Assembly (NCBI GenBank): GCA_005406025.1
Contig: BGZK01001376.1
Span: 1-64,000 of the forward strand
Length of the DNA: 64,000 nt
Origin: Eumeta japonica
Taxonomy: Eukaryota; Arthropoda; Insecta; Lepidoptera; Psychidae
Direction of reading: 5' to 3'
Shown: positions 47,470 through 58,510 of the stretch, one piece after another
How positions within the stretch are numbered: position 1 is the stretch's first letter
Layout of the letters: each line of letters begins with the position of its first letter
Translations under genes and position numbers: made by a program
The notes under the pieces: generated by a model
Databases searched by the model: none
The model's input: the letters and a program-made list of their open reading frames with translations, nothing else
What the model was told of the DNA's origin: nothing

Positions 47470-47640
47470 AACAGATTCTGAATCTAATCATTCTTTCCAT
47501 TCCGTTCCCGCCCACGATTCTCATCTCGATATTGCTTCTTATTCCGATTTCGGTCTGCACTTCGATTCTAACTTTGGTCTCGCAGTCGATTTCGTTCTTA
47601 GTCCCGTTGTCGATTACGATGTTTTCCGGTCTTTTTAGCT
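47470..47640 (+). repeat. CGATTC/GATTCC-rich degenerate tract
   Basis: CCGCCCACGATTCTCATCTC, TATTCCGATTTCGGTCTGC and CGCAGTCGATTTCGTTC: the clearest six-base-like periodicity of this type in the window. Confidence 0.55.
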
Positions 47641-47949
47641 AGTTTTAACATAGCTAGTGATAATAAGTGGAAGAATTTTTAGAATCTGTAATAGCACAAA
47701 TATGCAGACGACGGCAGAACTAAAGGAGTTTCTTATTTATGGAGGAATTTTAAGAATAAGTTCAGTAATTTGGTTTAATAGTACGCACGTATAAACAAAA
47801 TGGGGGTGAATTATTAGTTTTTTTTTTTTAGAAATCTTCTCGTTTGCCAACACAAGTTATGCCAGTTTTATAGTTATTGAATGAATAGTTTCGGCACACA
47901 AAAAAATAACAAAATGCAAACTCATTTTAGTACACTATACAACCCTATT

Positions 47950-48510
47950 CCTCCTCACTCAGTCATGAAATACGCATCACATCATTTTTGATAAACAATA
48001 CTTAAACCAACTTTCATAGTCGTACCTCGTTTCCCAAAAAGTTTGATACAAAATTCAACCCCTTTTTACTCCTATAAATAGAGATTTTGAAAATTCTTTG
48101 TCAGTGGAACCTTCCTTTATACAACTTATCACCAAATCAAATTGACAGCTTATAATCTTTCTCAAAAATTGGACTATAAAACACGAAAAATTTTTTTTTT
48201 AATAAAAATGATTGTTACAGGAGTTAGCGAGTTCTAATAAACAAAAAAAGCCTATTCAAATAGGTCATAATTTTCCTCAAAAATAAGCTAGCAATTATTA
48301 AAAGATTTTTTTTTAATCCGAATAGTATTGCCAAAGATTTGCCTTAAAGCAAAAAAAATAAAACTATTCGATTATTTAAATAACCTTTAGCCTCGTCCAA
48401 ACAATAGGCTATCAAGCACAAAAATATTTTATCAAATTCTACTTGTGGTTCTAGAGATTAGAGATTGAAACAAACTCTTTCGCTTCACTTATTAGTACAG
48501 ATGTGCATAC
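47950..48510 (+). repeat. degenerate dispersed repeat, low confidence
   Basis: CCTCGTCCAAACAATAGGCT, ATCAAATTCTACTTGTGGTT and TCTAGAGATTAGAGATTGAA follow the block order of a repeat tail known from Lepidoptera, ending TATTAGTACAGATG. Highly decayed. Confidence 0.3.
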
Positions 48511-49270
48511 GCGCAGAATTGCGGTTGAATCTAGCCAATATTTTTTATATTCTGTGACTTTTTTTAAGTAAATGCTCTCACAGCATCACTGATATGCAAA
48601 AAAAGTCAACTATTTGAATGTTCCTAAAAAAAATATTTCATTTGAATATTATGTTCAAAACTTTCAAATAGTTCAATTTGTATCATAAAACACTAACTAG
48701 AAGGAAACAAGCAAAAAACAAAATAAATGTACCAGCCGATGGAACGGACAAGGTTTTTTCTGGCAAAAACAATAATGTGGGTTATATAATCACACCTAAT
48801 ATGTTGTTTCTACTGGTTGTTCAAATTTTTTTGGGAGTATTAAAAGGAATTAAGATCCATAAAACGTAGTGCATAAATGTATTTTACTGTGCACAGGTTC
48901 TTTGTAATTACAGCGTCAAAGGTCGGTACAGTATTTGCACTGCTGAACCTTAGGATCTTGTCTTGTGGATTGAAGAAATGAAAAAGCACTTCGTCAACTT
49001 TCACACTTCACTCCCCGACGTTTCCGCGAGGCGCCGTCTATTTTATGGCGCTGTGAGTCATCGACTCGGTTACTTGCCTTGGATTTTCTTTTACCGATAA
49101 TCGGTTCCACACACTATCTGTCTGAAACCGGACGGTCCACTATGAAATATATTTATGTTTGCCTGCGCCGTTAACCTCCATCGGAAATAACTCATTTTTT
49201 ATTAGCCTTATAAGTCACAGCTTTACGCGTAGTATGTTGCTTTACCGCTCAGTAGAGGGCGCACTTTTAA
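48511..49270. other. no gene seen; GC-rich block at 48900-49170
   Basis: The GC-rich part includes CCCCGACGTTTCCGCGAGGC and a palindromic CCGATAATCGG. No coding frame stands out. Confidence 0.35.
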
Positions 49271-49620
49271 GGAATGCATGGCTGCGTGTCACATGAGGAG
49301 GTTGGGAAGGCGTCTGTCGGTTGTTTTTAATACTCCTTACGCCTTGTTAGGTGTGACTATCTGCATTGTTCTGAGAATGTGCCTAGTTGGCATGAAACGT
49401 ACGTAGAAATAACAATATTTCCAAGTACTATATAATATAATATAGCAATATTAGCAGACTAAGATAAATAAACAATTAACACTTGCTTAGCTGTTCGATA
49501 TCTGTTAATCCCCTCGAATTGATATTAAATTCTTTGGATAGCGATTCACAGTGGAAGTACAGATTTGAGGGTCAGGGGTGGACTGCATGCTGCATGTTAA
49601 TGCGCGTTGCAGGCAACCGT
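49271..49620 (-). mobile_element. dispersed repeat family A, copy 3 (long form)
   Basis: Inverted relative to copy 2 and collinear with almost all of it: GCATGCTGCATGTTAATGCG, CAGATTTGAGGGTCAG, ACACTTGCTTAGCTGTTCGA, TTGGCATGAAACGTACGTAG, then the outer part TACTCCTTACGCCTTGTTAG and GAGGAGGTTGG. It confirms that the longer form seen at 53341-53679 is the real unit. Confidence 0.75.
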
Positions 49621-50169
49621 CGCACCACTACAGGTCGCCAGACAGTTTTTTTCCATCTCGCTTGTGCAACTTTATTTCTACTCAGTGAAAAAGAGACGAT
49701 GCTGTTTTCCTTTATTGATAAAAAACATTTCTGCTACTTGTTCAAATCAAATCGAAAATGTACTGTTTTAATAATGATATATATAACAATACTAATGACA
49801 ATAAAATGATTGTATTATTATCAAAATAATGTTACTATATAATGGCGTTCATAAATTTTTTATATGCTTTGTAAGAATGGTATTACAAACACAAATAGCC
49901 CAAAACCATCTATATGCATACGATTCCTCGGCGATTGATAAATTTAATACCTATATACATTCTGTAAACGGTATAACTTAAATACACTCAAGTGGCTGAC
50001 AATATATTTTACAAATCGTAAATATATAAAAATATTTACGATTAAAGAAGATACATAACTTTATTTTGCACGTATTTAAGTTTCCAATATTATAATGAAA
50101 AAAAAGTGATGCTTTCAATAACACAAAATATATATGCAAAAAACGAGTGGTGTCGTGGGACACCAGGTA
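49621..50169. other. AT-rich DNA, no gene seen
   Basis: Nothing recognised. Confidence 0.5.
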
Positions 50170-50781
50170 GGAACGAAGTTCCTTCGGCTAATGTAGAATC
50201 GACACAATTTGCAAAAAAAAACTATAATGTACTTTAAGTGTTATGACAGGAATATGTTTTATTATAAGATGCTACTTCGTTTGGTGCTCGTTGTAGTGGA
50301 ATTATGACATTTACTCCTTACTATCTGTTCTTCAATCATCTTCATTTTCTGTTCCTATTGCTAATTCTATTTTCGAAAAAAATTACGATTATTATGATTT
50401 ATTTCTTATATTTTACCGACATATATTTGTTAATGGAAAATAACCCCGACCGATTCTCGGTAATCGCGCGAAGTCGTAAACAAGTCGCGCGGCCTCATGC
50501 CAGTAGTGCCCGGTGTGATCCACCAATTAGCGCTCGCCGTTCGCCGAGCTCGCGTCACCTTGCGCCAATAAACGCACAGTAAAATAACGACATATCTAAA
50601 AATATACGACTGTCGCGCCTGCGCACGTCTCATTTAACGGTTTTATTCCACGGACTTTTTCTTATTCTTACGGTTTTATTTCACGGACTTTTTCTTACGG
50701 TTTTACTATCACATTTTTTTCAGTTCGGTCGCGCAGCAAAATCCCTATCTCCTCCAAGCCAGCCGTAAGGAACTTCGTTCC
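50170..50781. mobile_element. 612-bp block bounded by inverted repeats
   Basis: GGAACGAAGTTCCTTCGGC at 50170-50188 is inverted at 50781-50762 as GGAACGAAGTTCCTTACGGC, with a one-base indel. The 13-base core GGAACGAAGTTCC is itself nearly palindromic. The interior is AT-rich on the left and strongly GC-rich at 50430-50580, with a tandem repeat at 50637-50707. This fits a non-autonomous mobile element, but no target duplication was established; frames on both strands are incidental. Confidence 0.55.
50637..50707 (+). repeat. tandem repeat, 27-33 bp unit, about 2.3 copies
   Basis: ACGGTTTTATTCCACGGACT then TTTTCTT, repeated with T for C, followed by a partial third ACGGTTTTACT. The first unit carries an extra ATTCTT. 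Confidence 0.9.
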
Positions 50782-51095
50782 AATAAGTATATTGGTCGAA
50801 AATCTTCCATGGAACTATTAATTACTTGTATTTTTTGCATATTGTCATACCGGAACGTAATCAGCCCATTGCTGAAGCGTCCCACAATATTTTTATTTCA
50901 AGATAACTAGTTTGGACCTCTAACTGCCCACATTGATTTAAGGCGAATCGGAGAGTGCCAACGAGCGTCATAAATGCGATATGAGAACCGGGACCCACAG
51001 CTTTAAGTGCTCTCCGAAGCATGGAGCGTGTGAGATGATTTGACGTAATTTAAGTTAAACTACATCACACGCGCCTAGAAGAATATCCTGATACC
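50782..51095. other. no gene seen; possible dispersed repeat
   Basis: 50940-51035 (CGGAGAGTGCCAACGAGCGT, GAACCGGGACCCACAGC) has the feel of a lepidopteran dispersed repeat but has no second copy here. Confidence 0.35.
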
Positions 51096-51527
51096 TTAAT
51101 TCTAAAAACGGTCTTTGAAATCGTTCGAAATGCAAATCGTGGTCGCCCTACTGATGACGACCCTAAAAGGTTTTCTTCGGAGGCAAATTGCCTTCAATAC
51201 TGCCCTTTGATTACCTCTCGACCGCTTCCTAGAGTATAATTGCTTTGACTTTTGGAACGATTGTATTGCAGAAGTTTGTAAGATTTTAAAAGAAATCAAT
51301 TAGACTTTATAGTACAATTACTTTCTAAAGAAACAGGCATCAACATAATGATTTCTAAACAATGGATTCAGATGGCCGATAAACATTTACATTAAGCGGG
51401 TGAAATCCGAAAACGGGATAGAAGTACAATTTATCATTTTTGTGTCGCGTTTTTGAGAAGTGCAAATCGACTTCCCACCAACACCTTGCGTAACTTGGAA
51501 ACTCAATCATCTCGGAAAATCTTTTGA
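51096..51527 (+). pseudogene. decayed coding-like frame, unidentified
   Basis: One reading frame gives protein-like blocks broken by four stops. 51096-51236: LILKTVFEIVRNANRGRPTD, then DDPKRFSSEANCLQYCP. 51312-51524: VQLLSKETGINIMISKQWIQ, MADKHLH, stop at 51393, then AGEIRKRDRSTIYHFCVAFL and RSANRLPTNTLRNLETQSSR. Staying in the same frame across 430 bases with balanced composition suggests an ancestral coding sequence, probably a transposon protein or a lost gene. No family is recognised. Confidence 0.35.
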
Positions 51528-51683
51528 TAAAAAACAGTTTTCATTAGTTATAATCATATTGCTTGTAGCTATTTTTGCAGCTTTTTTCAACTTTAAATAT
51601 ACTATGTCAAAAATCAAACATATATAAATTTATAACATAAAAAAAGAAACCAGCAAGAAGTCGAATTGGTTATATCCATGAAT

Positions 51684-51748
51684 ATTTGTCCTCTTAATGT
51701 ATACAATTGCATATACAATATGCAATTGTATATATTGAGAGGACAAAT
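51684..51748. repeat. 65-bp hairpin with 29-bp arms
   Basis: 51684-51712 (starts ATTTGTCCTCTTAATGTATA) pairs with 51720-51748 at 27 of 29 positions around a 7-base loop ATACAAT. The size is in the range of a microRNA precursor or a mini inverted-repeat element. It lies in what would be the last intron of the gene at 51823. Confidence 0.88.
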
Positions 51749-51822
51749 AGGACCCTTCTTTGTCAAGCATTTGCTTAACAAACGATTTAATTTTTTTTAA
51801 TATCCATTTTGTATGTTTTCAG

Positions 51823-51915
51823 GACTGTATTGAAAATGCGCCCCCAGAGCCCCCAGCATATCCGTATGCTCATGATGAGTCAAAAGCTAACTTCGACAAA
51901 ATAATGTCATTTTAA
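51823..51915 (+). CDS. terminal coding exon of an unidentified gene
   Basis: The best gene evidence here. A good acceptor (TTTTGTATGTTTTCAG, ending 51822) is followed in phase 0 by 30 codons and TAA at 51913-51915. The peptide starts DCIENAPPEPPAYPYAHDES and ends KANFDKIMSF. It is proline-rich, with a PPAYPY segment like WW-domain ligands, and uses GC-ending codons unlike the AT-rich flank. The other two frames close early. Upstream exons are not identified; the intron must reach beyond 51096 or the window's clear exons. Overlapping AATAAA signals at 52176-52185 would give a 3'UTR of about 290 bases. The gene family is unknown. Confidence 0.55.
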   Translation, partial: DCIENAPPEPPAYPYAHDESKANFDKIMSF

Positions 51916-52175
51916 AGTCTAGTCTAAGACACGCATCCTTTCACATAATATTCCACAACATAAAAAGTTGAATTAAATTTCTAATCACGAATTCTATTCT
52001 TTTCATGGGAGATATGTATCATATGTCTTTATCATAATTATATGATATCAATGTATGCTTTACATATCAATGTATAGCTTAAAAGCTTTGGTTTTGTGAC
52101 TGCCTCTGAGGTTTTTATTTTGTTCTTAATTGATGAGAAAAGTTATTTTTATTTGGTAAAATTATTTTATTTATA

Positions 52176-52185
52176 AATAAATAAA
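52176..52185 (+). promoter_or_regulatory. overlapping AATAAA polyadenylation signals
   Basis: Two AATAAA hexamers overlap (52176 and 52180) about 260 bases after the stop codon of the exon at 51823-51915, on its strand. The motif is common by chance in AT-rich DNA, so support comes from position only. Confidence 0.4.
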
Positions 52186-52481
52186 GTAATTGATATTTAT
52201 GAAGTAAGAAATTAATAGTTCCGAAAAAACTAAAAATACACGATTTGATGATCCAATAATTAAAAGTATGTAAAATTCTGTTTTAAAAACCCATTAAATA
52301 GATATATGAAATGATTTTCCTTTTATATATGGAATTTAAATATATGGAATTATTATATTTGGCAATAAGCACTGAATTGACATTTAAAGTAATAAAAAAA
52401 ATTCAAACATTAAAAAACTTAGAGAAAAACAAGGACCAAACAAATTTATTTCCAATAAATCAAAATCAAACAAATTAACTG
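52186..52481. other. AT-rich, nothing seen
   Basis: No recognisable feature between the polyadenylation signals and SINE copy E. Confidence 0.5.
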
Positions 52482-52845
52482 TAGCACATAAATGGACCGG
52501 CTGGACTGGTGCACACTATCACAGAATACGGACGTAAAGTAGCAATTTCCACTGTTGCGATTCGTCCAGTAAGTAAGATTTCCAGTAAATCAAATCAAAA
52601 ATATCTTTATTTCGTAAGTAATACAAAATACATTGAAACGCGTCATAAAACTCACTACCCCCTCTATCATCCCAGTCCCTGTCTATGAATGCCCCCTCCA
52701 TCAGATATTCTATTCCTGCTCAAGAGGCCGGCAACGCACTAATACGAGTAACTGTTCTCGAGTTGCTGTGTCCATGGGCGGCAATAGCCATCTGCCCTTT
52801 AATGGCTCGCCTGCTCGTATGCCCCTCGATAATATTATTAAAAAA
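52482..52845 (+). mobile_element. lepidopteran SINE-like retroposon, copy E
   Basis: TAGCACATAAATGGACCGGC, CTATCACAGAATACGGACGT, TTTCCACTGTTGCGATTCGT, then TCAAGAGGCCGGCAACGCAC, GTGTCCATGGGCGGCAATAG and CTGCTCGTATGCCCCTC. About 80 AT-rich bases (52572-52650) separate middle and 3' part, more than in copy D. Frames on both strands here are incidental. Confidence 0.85.
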
Positions 52846-53340
52846 ATCAACCAAAAATTTAATGCCCCTTGCTCTATTTTCATTTATAGAATCACAATGT
52901 TCCACTTTATCGACATATTAATTAGTCTAATAAATAGTTTTTAATATTAAACAGGCTTTCTAAGTCTTTTCTTTAGGAAACTTGTTTTGTTTATATACTT
53001 TTTAAAGTTAGGCTGACAACTTTAATACAATAAATATTTGTTAACAAAATTATATTTTTCCAATGTTACTTACAATTTTACTATATTCAGATAAAAAATC
53101 GGTGGTTGGCTATATGCATGACACAGCCGTTTTTACGTGGATATTCGACCAAACACGAAACAACAAGCAAAGTTTCACGTTTGGTCTTGTTGTGGAAGGA
53201 CATGTACGGACTTCTACTCTTGCCATATTCGGCACACACTTTCATCGCAATTATGTCGCTATCGCGAAATTAATTGTGACCTAATACTTCGTCGCTGCGA
53301 GCGGTTCCGAATTTAGTGAATTCCGCGACCCACGAGTCCG

Positions 53341-53679
53341 TAGACGCTTGCCTGCTACGTGTATTAACATGCAGCATGCAACCCACCGCTGACCCTCGAA
53401 TCTGCCTCTCCACTACGAATCTCTATCTAAATGATTGAATATTGATTCCAGAGGATTGACAAATATCGAACACCTAAGCAAGTGTTATTTATTTTTATAA
53501 TTATCTAATTCCGCTAACTGTTAAATTGTAAATTCTACGTACGTTTCATGCCAACAAGGCACATCCTCAGGAAATTGCCGACAGTCACATCCACCAGGGT
53601 GCAAGGAGCGTTAAAACAACCAACACAACCTCGTTAGGCAGGCCGCTGTCATGCAATTAACACCTCACACAATACAATA
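53341..53679 (+). mobile_element. dispersed repeat family A, copy 2, with target duplication
   Basis: 339 bases from TAGACGCTTGCCTGC to CTCACACAATACAATA, flanked on both sides by the 11-base direct repeat CCACGAGTCCG (53330-53340 and 53680-53690). This fixes the ends of the family. There is no terminal inverted repeat; the right end is a short ACAAT-like repeat instead of poly(A). The long duplication with no inverted ends points to target-primed retroposition. Confidence 0.85.
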
Positions 53680-54009
53680 CCACGAGTCCGTGTTCCGCGA
53701 GTTCGAGTATCGTTTTCGAGTATTAATCTACAGGAAATTTTATTTTCCGTCAGTTTTCTTATTTAGAATAGTGATTTTAGTGCATACCTAATGCGTCTAG
53801 TGCGATTCTTTGCTGTTTTATGTATTTTCCCCGCGCGGGAAATTTTCGAGAAATTCTAGGAAATTAGTGTAATTTATAGTGTTAAGTGTGATTTAGTTGT
53901 CTGGCCAAGACAGATATAAAGACAACACAGATGATATTCGTAAAGACACGTGATACATATCTACCACGAAAAGAATAGAATTCGTGATTAGAATTCTTCT
54001 TCTTCTTCT

Positions 54010-54068
54010 CCGACTAGGGAGTCGGAAGACTATGGAAGACGCGTGAAGGGTCACGCGTCTTCCATAGT
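54010..54068. repeat. two adjacent perfect hairpins with identical AGGG loops
   Basis: Hairpin 1: CCGACT-AGGG-AGTCGG (54010-54025). Hairpin 2: ACTATGGAAGACGCGTGA-AGGG-TCACGCGTCTTCCATAGT as arms of 18 bases (54029-54046 and 54051-54068), perfectly paired. They are three bases apart. A (TTC)n run precedes them. Confidence 0.92.
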
Positions 54069-54270
54069 GCATGTCACTCGACGTCGGCACCCACGTATGT
54101 CGTCCGGCCACGTTAGGTAAAGCTATTATAGTTGTCCAACTACATAGCATAGCCGATCCAATTATTACATCTTCTGGGGGACTTTTTAGTGGGTTTCAGC
54201 TCCACACTACCCACGCGAATGGGCGCGAGGGTGTGCGGTAAACATTTTTTACCTCCTCCTCGTTACTAGA

Positions 54271-57200
54271 GGAAAAAAAAACGCAATGTTTCAAACTGGA
54301 TTTATTTTTTCAGACTGAGTTCAATAAACGCAGATCTATTATACAAAATGTATGAAAGGTACAAAAAAAGCGACTTGAAATTATGCACATGCATATTACT
54401 AACATGTCATAATTGCATATATAGAAAATTCAAACATTTTTATACACCTTCGGAACACGTATAAAAGTTTGTTGAGTTTATTTTATTTATTATCATGTAA
54501 AATATATTGCGTACGTCGTATAAACCTAAGTCCACGGGTCAGCGAATCGTTTATGTAGTAGATCTCATACTCACTGACTTCATTCTTTTAATACATCAAC
54601 AGATGGCATTAGTTACAAATGAAAATAAAAGTAGACCCAACTTACCGTTAATTTATGTACCAACAGATGGCGTCGTACATATGTTTCAGTTCACGAAACG
54701 ATCCCTATTACAAACGAAAACGAAGCCAAAACATAGACGTATTCACGTCACAAAATTAAAGAAAGCCGGGAAAAGATTCGAATTGTTCCGCTTTATATTC
54801 TGTAATAGCACAGGAACAATTATTGAGGAGGATAAGTGTTACTTCCGATTATATTAACGTAAGTTCTCTCTTAATCACAACATTTACTGTTGTATGATAA
54901 CAATCACCTTTTTCATTTATTGAAGTACTATTTTGTGTCGTACCCTGGCGATATTAGCACTTCCTTCACAAATGCCCATTCTTTAGCTTTTGGTAGCTTT
55001 GCATTGAACTCTAAGAACAAGATCAGCAGAGATACTTAGTTTTTCGCTTTCGGTACTGAACTATTAACAGAGCCTTCCTCGATCGCCTTTCGGAGGTTTA
55101 GTGAAACGTATGATTCTTAAATTCAGGTTGTTCCTTAATTTGGATGCAGTAGGATTTGGAAATTATAGCAAATTAGCGCGCCCCTATTTTCCTAGTTTTA
55201 TTCAAATCAATCATACTGCCTGTACGTGGTTTATGTGTTTAAAAACCGAATATTTATATGGAGTTTAGCAATAAACTTAATAAGTTATCTATCACTCAAT
55301 GTTAGCTATCACGCACTTTACAACTTCATTTTCTCTATTCCATGTTATTACGACACAACTTGTTCGAAAGCTAGAACTTATAAACGTCAAAAATTAAAAA
55401 GTCAATCAAAATCTGATCACTGTTTCATTCGAAATTAAGAATTTATAACAAATACGACAATTCTGTCTGAGGATTAGTTTTCAAATGCAAGTTGATTAGA
55501 GCCTCCAGTTCGGACCCTCTGCTCCAATGAACCTCCACATTCGAAATTCCCTCGCTGATGAGGAGTGCCGCCGCCCTTCCATGGTGCTTGTTGATTTTAA
55601 TCATAACTCAACCCCTATGAGGAAGTCGAGCGGAAGAGCATCCCCCTTCATCACGCTTCACCGCGATTTTACTCAAACGTGAATTTACACCTACGTTAGG
55701 TTCGTGTATATCTATGCGTTTGCTGAGCTATTCACAAAGCTTCGAACAAGAAAAAATATCTTATTAATCTTATTAATGTAAAATAACATAAAAATCAAAG
55801 AAGTCTTTCGTAAGTCATTGATCTTTACCTAACAGGTAAAAAAAATATATTGATCAAAAAAGTATGATAGCAATCGTATGGTCACCCTTATTACGGATGG
55901 ATTTGCTAATCATTTTTTATTTTAAGTAAAATTGAACCATTTGCTCCTTGTGTCGTATAGCAAGTTATGCAAGGTACTGGATTTTGCTAGCGAATGGGTG
56001 TCAAAATTAGGTAACAGACTCCAAACTGCTCAAGACCAACGAAGAAAGGTTAAAATTCAACCTATTTTGATCTTAAATAAGATTTGGAATAACAATGGCA
56101 GATTGTACTTCAGAAGTAACGGACGTAAACTTAATACAATGTTTAACTTAAAAATAAAGTTTTTTCTTTGTTTTGTTAGATGTCTCAAACCTAATTCGTA
56201 AAAGAATTTTTTTATGTCTTTTTCGCAATAATTTCTTTATTGGAAACTTGCTTTAAATAAACAAATGAAAAATTAAATGAACGAATCACACGAGTACTGA
56301 AAATAAGATCTCCAAAATCCGTCGTTCCGATTTGACTCTGACAAAAACAAACGCGACCGCTGGTAATCTTCAGAATAAATTGAAAACAATGAAATCTAAT
56401 TTTTAGCCGGTGCGTCTTAAATGTTGAAAGTCCTGAGATCAAACGCCCGGTTTTAATTAAGTCTCTTGTGTTCTGAAATCTCTTTACGTCTTTTTTCTTG
56501 GCATCTCTGCTACTCTCGGCGTCTATGGTCTGATGGACAGATGGTTTTCCTCACTCAAGATCGAAATTTTAACGATCACTCCCTTTGACGTTGAATAACA
56601 CAACAATTAACAGCCTGATTACACCTGCACGCCTTAAATGATTGAAGGAAGCTTTCGAAGGCGTACCAAGTTCAGTACACGCTGTGGCTCAGAGTGAGGA
56701 CTGGAGTCGATAACCTCAATTGGACGTCGAAAGTATAAAAACGTACTAAGCATTCGCCGTCATTGTCAGTTTTATTCTTCTCGTACTCTACGTTTAATTG
56801 TATGAAGTGCCAGAGATATCGTAAAAAGATCTAAACTAGTAATTTTTATTATCAGACCATTACAGAAAGAAATCATTGCACAGTCTTCGATAAAAAATGT
56901 AGTCGATACTACGTAAATTATATTTTTCGTATAGCAATTCATTTTTGTAGAAATATAATTTTATATTACAATGAGGCCACTTGTTGGTTAAATTGGGGGA
57001 AATTATTTAGAAAATACGTGCGAATTCCTTCATTTCCGAAATTTCTATTGCTCATTACGCTCACACGGCGCGTGGTGTCGACGCAAATTAAATTATTCTC
57101 AACCAGGTCACCTGGAAAATTCAATTGCATGTAAAACATCTCATCCCAAAAATATCAGTGGATAATGTTGTTAAGAAATTGAACAAAAAAATATAGAGCG

Positions 57201-58189
57201 ATCAAAAAATGTTACGCGTGCCATATCAAAAAATTACGACTAGAATAAAAAACTTGAAAATTAATATTTAAAATCATAGAACATCCCGAGTTTATATTCT
57301 AAGTAAATTATATTCCAGTAGCAAACTTTTCTAGGCATTGTATGAAACCCATAACGGAAAATGTTGGTGCCACGGGGGCACACCACACGAATTTTGTACA
57401 GGAATGACATGATTTGGATGTATGGACTTACATAGAGCCACACAGGCTGCCCAGAAAATGGTTGGAGTGTATACTATAGCCACAATTCAATTACTATCTC
57501 TACTTTATCCTCACTCACAATATCGAGTTTTTGCCCACCAAGAGTACTATTTTGGTAATTTACAAATGATTATATGTAATAACTAAATGATTTTTTAAAT
57601 ACAATATCTTTACTTATTCTGTTTATGAATACTTCGCTAAAACTTACTATTCTAATACTAAAATATATATACAAACATACATACATTCATATATATATTC
57701 GCCGCGTCCGAGATATACCCGGCGAAAAGACATCTAACTCTATGGCGCGATCTCGTTTACACTCTAAGCGCCGTCTTGCAGCAATACTAAACACTGCGGT
57801 ATACAATTAGTAATGTAGTAAATACAACAATATAGCATCACAATGTCAATTTAAATTATTAATTGGTTTATTTTCTTTTTAAATAGACAATTGAATGTAT
57901 TACAATAAATTTCGTTATGTACAATGCTAGTACCTGTTCATTTGCATCTTATATCTTTTATGGAACACCTCAAAGTTTAGCCCCTCAGGTCCTTCTTCTA
58001 TATATTTTCCAAAAAATTAATCCTGAACTCCACCCATGGAAGCTATTCATATTTTAATTAATTAATTTTTTATTACTATTATTTTTTTATGTAAGTTAGT
58101 AGATTTGTCTATTTAATTTTGCATGAAGGCCTATCTATCATGAAGGAAAATTAACGAGCCTCAGAAATAAGTTAAAACAACCCAGCCAG
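54271..58189. other. long stretch, no gene supported
   Basis: The longest frame is 116 codons at 54507-54857, with no match; it contains AACAGATGGCATTAG and AACAGATGGCGTCGT about 70 bases apart, a weak duplication. 55500-55650 and 56620-56720 are slightly GC-richer, without exon signals. Confidence 0.45.
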
Positions 58190-58510
58190 CCGTATCACTC
58201 CGGTTAAGCGGATTCGGTTTTACTGCCGGAGTAAGAAGTTGGGCCACTCCGTCTTTCGCCGCGGTCGCCGCGGAAGGACAGCAAAAAAAGGTAATTTCAG
58301 AAATTCTGACCGATGGGCGTCGGCTAATAAATGCGATGTCTGTTAAATTAATTCGAGCAATTAGCAGACGGCGTCACCGCGCTGATTGCGGGGGATCTTC
58401 TGTGAGGGAAAGGGCTATAGAAGATAAAATTCGCATTAATTTGCGCGTTCAAGAAATTCCTGCTTGCAGCGAAAAAGTCAGCAGGTGATATCGGTGTCGG
58501 TTCTCGTCGA
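58190..58510. other. GC-rich block, possible conserved regulatory element
   Basis: A marked island: CGCCGCGGTCGCCGCGGAAG, TAATTCGAGCAATTAGCAGA with paired homeodomain-like ATTA cores, and ATTAATTTGCGCGTTCAAG. Short frames open on both strands; no exon pair is convincing. I infer an enhancer-like conserved element. Confidence 0.35.

Larger units (their letters stand above)
53280..54270 (+). mobile_element. GC-richer host element, split by a family A insertion
   Basis: 53281-53340 and 53691-54270 are GC-richer than the surroundings and become continuous (CGCGACCCACGAGTCCG then TGTTCCGCGAGTTCGAG) when the insertion and one 11-bp duplicate are removed. The later part has GGGGGACTTTTTAGTGGG and CCCACGCGAATGGGCGCGAG, reminiscent of non-LTR element leader regions. 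Class uncertain. Confidence 0.35.

Noticed and set aside
54507..54857. 116-codon plus-strand frame
   Set aside because: No recognised family, non-ATG start at its 5' end, and dispersed-repeat-like CAGATGGC words inside.
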